Shown: piece after piece, positions 6,204 through 11,014 of the stretch
How the letters are laid out: each line of letters begins with the position of its first letter
How positions within the stretch are numbered: position 1 is the first letter of the stretch
Assembly: GCA_013180565.1 (NCBI GenBank)
Contig: QBUN01000361.1
Span: forward strand, 1 to 11,014
Origin: Candidatus Methanophaga sp. GoMg3.2
GTDB taxonomy: Archaea > Halobacteriota > Syntropharchaeia > Alkanophagales > Methanospirareceae
DNA length: 11,014 bases
Direction of reading: 5' to 3'
The notes under the pieces: model-generated
Seen by the model: the letters and a program-made list of their open reading frames with translations, nothing else
Database searches by the model: none
Told to the model about the DNA's origin: nothing
Translations under genes and position numbers: made by a program

Positions 6204-6518
6204 TTACCGATATCCTCGCTTCACTATCGATTCTCTCACATCCTCTATCTTCCTCGTTGCAGTGTCTACTTTCTCTCGCACTTCCTGTTCCACCGATTGC
6301 ATACTCACCCGTAAAGACCGCTCCTTTTCGCTTATCTCCTCTTCTATCTTCTTTAATTTCGCGTCTACACTTAAGAACAAGAGCGCAACCATTGCTGCTA
6401 GTATCACAGCAGAAGTTACAATCACTGCGTCATTCCCATACCGGCTTAGCCATTTGTACGTCAGCACGAAAGTGCAGATGACCATCACAACCGAGAATAT
6501 AACATTTCTTACTTCCAT
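6204..6518 (-). CDS. Small membrane protein with two helices and a cytoplasmic-type coiled coil
   Basis: A 104-residue protein with two hydrophobic stretches, about 5-23 (NVIFSVVMVICTFVLTYKW) and 31-51 (AVIVTSAVILAAMVALLFLSV), joined by a short polar turn, then a charged helix from 53 to about 97 with heptad-like spacing (LKKIEEEISEKERSLR, VEQEVREKVDTATRKIEDV). This suggests a hairpin anchored in the membrane with a coiled coil on one face. No catalytic motif is visible and I cannot name the family. It has its own strong promoter (6584-6606) and lies 8 bases ahead of the ACT regulator, a close pairing that may mean a functional link. Upstream of the ATG is a homopurine run (minus strand of 6521-6539) with GGGG two bases before ATAATG-type spacing, rather close for a ribosome site. 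Confidence 0.8.
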   Translation of the reverse strand: MEVRNVIFSVVMVICTFVLTYKWLSRYGNDAVIVTSAVILAAMVALLFLSVDAKLKKIEEEISEKERSLRVSMQSVEQEVREKVDTATRKIEDVRESIVKRGYR

Positions 6519-6583
6519 ATCCCCTTTTTTTCCCCCTTTATTTCCTTCTCAAACTCATATCCTCAATAATTTAACACCCTTAT

Positions 6584-6606
6584 CTATTTAAATATAAAAC
6601 TTTCGG
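6584..6606 (-). promoter_or_regulatory. Strong archaeal promoter (BRE plus TATA) for the membrane protein/ACT regulator operon
   Basis: The minus strand reads CCGAAAG followed by TTTTATATTTAAATAG: a purine-rich BRE directly joined to a textbook TATA box. The predicted start near 6568 gives a leader of about 50 bases before ATG 6518. This separates the operon from trmO, whose stop lies about 75 bases upstream. Confidence 0.65.
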
Positions 6607-6680
6607 ATTTTTATCACGAATAAATGAGATAGAGATAAAGAGTGGCAGGGTGGTTCTGTTCCCCGTAATGCTCAATCTAA

Positions 6681-7112
6681 CTAAACCTTCCCTTCAAGCC
6701 AGCCTATCTTCACAGCCCCTTTTTCATTAAATTCCGGGACATATGGTTTTATATCTATCAACGGAGAGCCATCAATTGCATCTATTCCTTTAATCCTCAG
6801 AATGTGCCCTCTTCTTTCTATTAACTCAACAACAGAGATACCAATTGGATTTGGTCTTCTCGGCGACCGCGTGGTAAATAAGCCATGTGGTTTAGCATCC
6901 CAGGGCGTTCTTACAAGAAGCGAGTACCCCGTTGCTTTATGCAGCCAGTATAGAATAAGGATATGCGAAAAACCTTCTACATCTTTTAATCCGCCCACGT
7001 AGTCGTCATAGACTTCTATCTCGGCAATCTGTCCCGATTTGCACGTTTGGCGGGGACACTCACTCAGAGTCTTATACGGCGTGTGGATTACCCCAATCTG
7101 CGTTAGTTCCAT
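6681..7112 (-). CDS. trmO: tRNA (adenine37-N6)-methyltransferase TrmO (TsaA/YaeB family)
   Basis: TrmO uses SAM to methylate N6 of threonylcarbamoyl-adenosine at position 37, giving m6t6A in certain tRNAs; it has a single beta-barrel fold unlike other methyltransferases. From ATG 7112 the protein has 143 residues. Signatures are IGVIHTPY at 6-13, CPRQ at 19-22, VEGFSHILILYWLH at 45-58, the family hallmark TRSPRRPNPIGISVVEL at 81-97 and DGSPLIDIKPYVPEFN at 114-129. The C-terminal RNA-binding extension of the E. coli enzyme is absent, as usual in archaea. The reading frame extends to TTG 7157, but that adds a poorly coding AT-rich stretch; ATG 7124 is also possible, and 7112 fits the family start best. 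No Shine-Dalgarno site is seen, so the message may be nearly leaderless. It is divergent from valS. Confidence 0.9.
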   Translation of the reverse strand: MELTQIGVIHTPYKTLSECPRQTCKSGQIAEIEVYDDYVGGLKDVEGFSHILILYWLHKATGYSLLVRTPWDAKPHGLFTTRSPRRPNPIGISVVELIERRGHILRIKGIDAIDGSPLIDIKPYVPEFNEKGAVKIGWLEGKV

Positions 7113-7180
7113 CTTCAGGATCATATTTATATTGATTGTATTTGTATAGCTAAACAAGAAAGGATAATTTTTGATAATCG

Positions 7181-7312
7181 GACGCAGATGAACGCAGATA
7201 ATCAGGATTTAAAATAACCGGAAGTTAAACGTAAGGCATTTATTTGATAATTTGAGGAAATAGTTTTCTGCGTAAATCTGCGTCCTGAATAGGTAGAAGT
7301 TATAATTTATAT
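7181..7312 (+). repeat. Intergenic repeat element, copy 2 (upstream of valS)
   Basis: Left arm 7181-7197 (GACGCAGATGAACGCAG) pairs with right arm 7268-7284 (CTGCGTAAATCTGCGTC) at 15 of 17 positions as an inverted repeat. Each arm repeats a GCAGAT or TGCGT unit at 10-base spacing. After a 4-base gap comes ATAGGTAGAAGT (7289-7300) and TATAATTTATAT (7301-7312), matching copy 1 at 22 of 24 positions. The roughly 70 bases between the arms are not shared with copy 1. Confidence 0.75.
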
Positions 7313-7314
7313 AC
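7304..7314 (+). promoter_or_regulatory. Candidate TATA box of valS, within the shared 24-bp block
   Basis: AATTTATATAC is centred near 7309; a start about 26 bases on gives a leader of about 29 bases before ATG 7364, with a weak GGTAG site at 7353-7357. A second AT-rich tract at 7325-7336 (GTATAAAATATA) could instead give a nearly leaderless transcript. Confidence 0.4.
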
Positions 7315-7363
7315 AATGAAAAGGGTATAAAATATACGATACCTATCATATCGGTAGAATGAA

Positions 7364-9796
7364 ATGAACATCCCCAAAAGATACGATGTAAAAGAAGCAG
7401 AAAGGAGATGGCAGGTATTCTGGGAAACAGAAGGCGTTTACAAGTTCGATCCGGAAAGTAATGAACCTATTTATTCATTAGATACGCCACCACCAACGGT
7501 TTCTGGTAATATGCATATCGGACATGCAATGGCATACATCCAGGCGGACACGATAATGCGATTTCAGCGTATGCAGGGCAAAAACATATTCTATCCCTTC
7601 GGGTTTGACAATAATGGGCTTGCCACTGAGCTTTATGTTGAGAAGAAGACAGGGAAGATGGCAGAGGAGATGTCGAGGCAGGAATTTATTGAACTCTGTC
7701 TGAAGGAGAGCGAAATAGCGGCGCAGAGGATGCTCGAGGAGTGGAAAAGTTTGGGTATAAGTCCCGATTGGGATATTACATATCGTACGATTAACAAATG
7801 GAGCAGAAAGACATCACAAAGGAGTTTTATTCTACTTCACCATAATGGACGGGCATATAGGAAACATGAACCTACCGTTTGGTGTTCAAAATGCGGCACT
7901 GCCATCGCTCAGGTAGAGACAGAAGATAAAACCCTACCTTCATCGTTTTATGACATAACATTCAAGATAGAAGGTGCGGATTTGCTGATTTCCACTACAA
8001 GACCCGAGCTTTTACCCGCTTGCGTGGCGGTTTTCTATCATCCCGATGATGAACGATATAAGGGCTACCGAGGTAAAAATGCGGAAGTGCCGCTATTTGG
8101 GCTTGAAGTCCCGATTATGGAAGATGAAGCGGTGGATCCGGAGAGCGGGACAGGAATCGTGATGTGCTGCACTGCGGGAGACAGCACAGATGTAGAATGG
8201 TGGAAGACGCACAATTTACCCTGGATTTCCGTTATTGATGAACACGGAAGAATGAAAGAAGAGGCGGGGAAATACGCGGGTATGCGCATAAAGAAAGCGA
8301 GAACTGCAATAGTCGCGGATTTAGATGAACAAGGACTCTTAAAGGGTAAAAAGGAGATCACACATACTGTGAATGTGCATGAGCGATGTGGCACTGCAGT
8401 AGAATATATCATGACCAAACAGTGGTTCATAAAATATCTGGACTTGAAGGAGCGGTTTCTCGATGCGAGTGCGAAGCTCAACTGGTATCCACCGTATATG
8501 AAGGCGAGATATGATAATTGGGTAAAGGGCTTAAAATGGGACTGGTGCATATCAAGGCAAAGGTACTATGGTATCCCATTCCCTGTTTGGTACTGTGAAG
8601 AATGCGATTTCGAAGTGATTGCGGACGATAAGGATTTGCCGGTGGACCCAACAGCAGATGCACCACCGATAGCGAAATGCCCAAAATGCGGCTGTGAACG
8701 ATTCAAACCGGAAACGGATGTGCTAGATACATGGGCCACCTCTTCACTAACGCCCCAAATTACAACTAAATGGAAAGAGGACGATGCGTTTTTCAATAAG
8801 ATCTATCCGATGTCGTTGAGGAGCAATGGCCATGATATTATCACTTTCTGGCTCTTCAATACAGTTGTGAAGGGGCTGCTGCATGAGAATCAGATACCAT
8901 GGAAGGATGTTATAATCAACGGTTTCGTCCTTGACCCGAAGAAGGCGAAGATGAGCAAGAGTAAAGGTAATGTAATACAGCCGCAGGGCGTTATTGAACG
9001 GTATTCAGCCGATGCGTTACGGTTCTGGGCTTGCTCAGCCAAGCTTGGTGACGATTTACCGTATGAAGAGAAAGAGATACGGCGCGGCGTGAAAATTGTG
9101 AACAAATTATGGAACGCTTCCAAATTTGCGTTACTACATTTGAACGGCTATGATTTGAACAACGGATGTGAGTTAGAGCTCATGGATAAATGGCTGCTTT
9201 CCAAATTGAATAGGTTGATCGGAGAATGTACGGCTAGTTTCAATGATTATGAATTCTCAACGGTCAAGAAAGACATGGAGAATTTCTTCTGGCATACTTT
9301 CTGCGATTCATATTTAGAGATAGTGAAAGACAGGTTGTATACTCCCGAGCGTGGGGAAGAAGCGAAGCGGAGTGCGCAATATACGCTCTATGTCTCATTA
9401 CTGGCGATGCTTAAAATGATGGCTCCCATACAGCCCCACATCACGGAAGAGATATACCACGCTTATTTCGCGGATAAGGAGAACTGTAAGAGCATACATA
9501 TATCAAAATGGCCTGAACAGGATGAGGCTATGATTGACACTGAAGCAGAGGAGATCGGCGATAAAACAGTGGATGTGATTTCGGCAGTGCGGAAATATAA
9601 AACACTTAACAAGAAGGCCTTGAATGCACAGGTAAGTCGAGTTTTATTAAAATGCGATGAAGAGACAAAAGAGCAGTTAAAAATTACCTATGACGATTTG
9701 AAAGCGACATTACATGTGGAGACGATAGAATCAGGCGATGCTAGAGCTGATGTTATAACCGAGAAATATGGTTTGAAACTGGAGATTGAATTTTAG
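7364..9796 (+). CDS. valS: Valyl-tRNA synthetase, archaeal type
   Basis: Class I synthetase charging tRNA-Val with valine. In order along its 810 residues: catalytic Rossmann half with PPPTVSGN then HIGH at 51-54; a zinc-type pair WCSKC at 173-177; the CP1 editing domain (about 190-345) with LLISTTRPELLPACVAVFYH at 207-226 and SGTGIVMCCTAGDSTDVEWW at 261-280, which removes mischarged threonine; WDWCISRQRYYGIPFPVWY at 392-410 with cysteine pairs C411/C414 and C439/C442; VLDTWATSSLTP at 453-464; and KMSKS at 529-533. The anticodon-binding helical domain follows (about 600-730), then a short C-terminal region without a long coiled-coil arm, so it is rather shorter than bacterial enzymes. Catalytic motifs are intact. 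WATSS and the CP1 sequence favour ValS over IleS or LeuS. It starts a plus-strand group with sec61-beta and moaC, 42 bases upstream of the former. Confidence 0.97.
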   Translation: MNIPKRYDVKEAERRWQVFWETEGVYKFDPESNEPIYSLDTPPPTVSGNMHIGHAMAYIQADTIMRFQRMQGKNIFYPFGFDNNGLATELYVEKKTGKMAEEMSRQEFIELCLKESEIAAQRMLEEWKSLGISPDWDITYRTINKWSRKTSQRSFILLHHNGRAYRKHEPTVWCSKCGTAIAQVETEDKTLPSSFYDITFKIEGADLLISTTRPELLPACVAVFYHPDDERYKGYRGKNAEVPLFGLEVPIMEDEAVDPESGTGIVMCCTAGDSTDVEWWKTHNLPWISVIDEHGRMKEEAGKYAGMRIKKARTAIVADLDEQGLLKGKKEITHTVNVHERCGTAVEYIMTKQWFIKYLDLKERFLDASAKLNWYPPYMKARYDNWVKGLKWDWCISRQRYYGIPFPVWYCEECDFEVIADDKDLPVDPTADAPPIAKCPKCGCERFKPETDVLDTWATSSLTPQITTKWKEDDAFFNKIYPMSLRSNGHDIITFWLFNTVVKGLLHENQIPWKDVIINGFVLDPKKAKMSKSKGNVIQPQGVIERYSADALRFWACSAKLGDDLPYEEKEIRRGVKIVNKLWNASKFALLHLNGYDLNNGCELELMDKWLLSKLNRLIGECTASFNDYEFSTVKKDMENFFWHTFCDSYLEIVKDRLYTPERGEEAKRSAQYTLYVSLLAMLKMMAPIQPHITEEIYHAYFADKENCKSIHISKWPEQDEAMIDTEAEEIGDKTVDVISAVRKYKTLNKKALNAQVSRVLLKCDEETKEQLKITYDDLKATLHVETIESGDARADVITEKYGLKLEIEF

Positions 9797-9802
9797 TTTC
9801 TA

Positions 9803-9816
9803 GAAAATTAATATAA
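9803..9816 (+). promoter_or_regulatory. Candidate BRE/TATA promoter of sec61-beta and moaC
   Basis: GAAAA followed by TTAATATAA (9808-9816) forms a BRE-like and TATA-like pair just after the valS stop. The predicted start near 9837 is at the ATG (9839), so the GGTGA site at 9831-9835 would serve only read-through transcripts from valS. A perfect 10-base palindrome, TTTCTAGAAA, occupies 9797-9806. Confidence 0.4.
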
Positions 9817-9838
9817 CAGCAAAAACAAATGGTGAAAT

Positions 9839-10066
9839 ATGGGAAAAGTAAAAACCGCGAAGAAAGCAAAGAAAGAAGGAAGGGGTAGTGGTGGAGGCGG
9901 TAGTAGAGAAGAGCGTGGGCTTATGTCCTCTGCCGGCTTAATGCGATATTATGACGTAGAAGAATCCGTAGTCAAAATGTCGCCGAAGACGATATTGATC
10001 GCAGGCATAGCTATTGGTGCAATAGTATTAGGTCTGGAGGTATATTTCGGTGTCTGGCCACTTTGA
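9839..10066 (+). CDS. Preprotein translocase subunit Sec61-beta (archaeal SecG)
   Basis: A 75-residue tail-anchored subunit of the SecYEG/Sec61 channel. The N-terminus is basic and flexible (KVKTAKKAKKEGRGSGGGG), followed by the family motif GLMSSAGLMRYYDVEE at 27-42, a KMSPKT boundary and one transmembrane helix at about 50-70 (TILIAGIAIGAIVLGLEVYF). There is no signal peptide, as expected for this family. GGTGA at 9831-9835 stands only 3 bases from the ATG. The stop TGA shares its last base with the moaC start in TGATG, so the two are probably translated together. The functional partner genes secY and secE are not in the window. FtsY, which delivers substrates to the same channel, lies about 5 kb upstream. 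Confidence 0.93.
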   Translation: MGKVKTAKKAKKEGRGSGGGGSREERGLMSSAGLMRYYDVEESVVKMSPKTILIAGIAIGAIVLGLEVYFGVWPL

Positions 10067-10533
10067 TGTATAGGGAGACTATGAATCAATCGGGTATGAT
10101 AGACATAAGTGAAAAAGGCGATGTCGTGAGAGAGGCAGTAGTTTCTGGTAGGATAAAAATTAAGAGCAGCACGATAGAGAAGATAAAAAGTGGTACTGTG
10201 AAGAAGGGGAATGTGCTTGGATGTGCGGAAACAGCAGCGATATTAGCGGTAAAAAAAACGCCTGCTGTGATCCCTATGTGTCATCCTATAAGTATAGATT
10301 CCGTAAAAGTTGATTTTTCTATAGGCGAACGCGATATAAAAGCAGTGGTATCAGTGAAATCAGTTGGAAAAACTGGTGTTGAGATGGATGCACTGCATGG
10401 TGTGAGTGTGGCTTTGCTAACGTTATGGGACATGGTGAAACCGGAGGAGAAGGACGAAACCGGAAATTACCCACATACAAAGATCGAAGAGATAAAGGTA
10501 GAGAAGAAAGAGAAGCGGGCGTTGCGGAGTTAG
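10066..10533 (+). CDS. moaC: Cyclic pyranopterin monophosphate synthase MoaC
   Basis: MoaC converts 3',8-cyclo-GTP, the MoaA product, into cyclic pyranopterin monophosphate, the first stable intermediate of molybdopterin. Counted from ATG 10066 (155 residues), the family blocks are MIDISEKGDVVREA at 11-24, KGNVLGCAETAAILA at 47-61, VIPMCHPI at 68-75, SVGKTGVEMDALHGVSVALL at 99-118 and LWDMVKPEEKDETGNYPHTK at 120-139. By alignment with E. coli MoaC, K47, H73, D122 and K125 correspond to the catalytic K51, H77, D128 and K131, so the site is intact. The C-terminus is the archaeal form without the SGGKSG tail. The TGATG overlap favours ATG 10066; TTG 10063 and ATG 10081 (preceded by GGGAG) are alternatives. 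No other moa gene is adjacent; moaB is about 9 kb upstream. Confidence 0.93.
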   Translation: MYRETMNQSGMIDISEKGDVVREAVVSGRIKIKSSTIEKIKSGTVKKGNVLGCAETAAILAVKKTPAVIPMCHPISIDSVKVDFSIGERDIKAVVSVKSVGKTGVEMDALHGVSVALLTLWDMVKPEEKDETGNYPHTKIEEIKVEKKEKRALRS

Positions 10534-11014
10534 GAAAAGCAGAAAATGGCTATCTTTTCGATGAGCTTTAGACGACAATGCACCTACAAAAAGCCTTTGA
10601 ATATGGCCATTTACAACCAGGACAAGAGTATCCTATAAGGTGAAATATCATTTGAAATATCAAAATTGTTCAGGGCCAGATGGACGACTGCTCAGCATGG
10701 GACACATAAATGGAATTTTTCGCTAAACCGTACAATATGGTTGCATATAAGCATAGAGAACATGGCAGGTCTGAGAAACCGGAAGGTGACTATTCGATCC
10801 CGAGTTTATCGTAAAAGTGTCAAGACTCATTTTCGTCGGTGAACGGGATAAATCAAAAGTCAATGATAAATAAGAAGATTTGAACGAAATTATGGGTGCG
10901 TTTATTAGGTTGACCTAGATATGGATATAATTTTAAATACGGCGTTTCTACTACTACCTAATACGTGCTCTAATTTAAGAGAAAGTCTATATGTTATATA
11001 CTAATACCACCAAC
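10534..11014. other. Non-coding or degenerate 3' region, no convincing gene
   Basis: No reading frame above about 35 codons stands out on either strand. Immediately after moaC, GAAAAG (10534-10539) and CTTTTC (10554-10559) could pair across a 14-base loop, a weak terminator candidate. A 12-base direct repeat, TGAAATATCATT then TGAAATATCAAA, occupies 10641-10664. TAGGT/ACCTA arms with a 2-base spacer lie at 10906-10917, just before an AT-rich TATA-like tract (GATATAATTTTAAATAC, about 10923-10939), so a promoter for a gene beyond the window is possible. No tRNA, rRNA, box C/D pattern or transposase remnant could be supported. Confidence 0.5.

Noticed and set aside
7359..7367. ATG AAA TGA start-stop frame overlapping the valS ATG
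   Set aside because: A two-codon frame could influence initiation, but it has no better ribosome site than valS itself and such overlaps arise by chance.
8065..9123. Several minus-strand frames of 68-161 codons inside valS
   Set aside because: valS is intact with all motifs; the opposite frames are Ser/Pro/Phe-rich, typical antisense shadows.
9797..9806. Perfect palindrome TTTCTAGAAA after the valS stop as a terminator hairpin
   Set aside because: It has no loop and no following T tract; it more likely overlaps the BRE of the sec61-beta promoter.
10546..10638. 30-codon plus-strand frame after moaC
   Set aside because: No clear ribosome site, mixed composition and no recognisable motif; its ATG lies inside the possible hairpin after moaC.
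10775..10805. tRNA-like T-arm sequence ATTCGATCCC
   Set aside because: No matching acceptor stem, anticodon arm or A-box could be found around it.
10991..11014. ATG with eight open codons at the window end
   Set aside because: Too short to judge; a stop precedes it in frame and no clear ribosome site is seen, although a TATA-like tract lies about 55 bases upstream.

Overview
The window reads as chromosomal DNA from an archaeon of the Euryarchaeota/Halobacteriota type. Archaeal signatures are Sec61-beta, prefoldin alpha, an FtsY with a short acidic N-terminus, the wyosine enzyme Taw1, the DUF126 (aconitase-X/phosphomevalonate dehydratase) small subunit, an ACT-domain amino-acid regulator of the kind seen in methanogens and their relatives, TATA-box promoters and GGTGA-type ribosome binding sites. 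Gene content would suit an anaerobic methanogen or ANME-like lineage, but no diagnostic metabolic gene is present, so that is inference. There is no sign of a virus, plasmid, transposase, CRISPR array, rRNA or tRNA.

Layout. At 1-821 (minus) lies a gene cut by the window edge, with an N-terminal OB fold and a C-terminal domain resembling the 'dual OB' putative nucleic-acid-modification family. Then come moaB (plus, molybdopterin cofactor) and, convergent to it, an overlapping minus-strand pair: the DUF126 small subunit of phosphomevalonate dehydratase followed by taw1 (tRNA wyosine synthesis). A 49-bp divergent promoter region separates that pair from a plus-strand operon of prefoldin alpha, ftsY and an unrecognised 351-residue protein whose start overlaps the ftsY stop. 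Next, on the minus strand, are a two-gene operon (a two-helix membrane/coiled-coil protein and an HTH-ACT regulator) and trmO (tRNA m6t6A37 methyltransferase). The plus strand then carries valS, sec61-beta and moaC, the last two joined by a TGATG stop/start overlap. The final 480 bases show no convincing gene.

How the genes work together. Most are housekeeping. Taw1, TrmO and ValS concern tRNA maturation or charging (two act at or next to anticodon position 37). Prefoldin, FtsY and Sec61-beta belong to nascent-chain folding, membrane targeting and translocation. MoaB and MoaC belong to molybdopterin (Mo or W) cofactor synthesis. DUF126 belongs to archaeal isoprenoid synthesis.

The most distinctive non-coding signal is a repeated intergenic element present twice in the same orientation, directly upstream of moaB and of valS. 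Each copy has inverted arms built on a roughly 10-bp GCAGATNAAC-type period, followed by a 24-bp block that matches at 22 positions between the copies.
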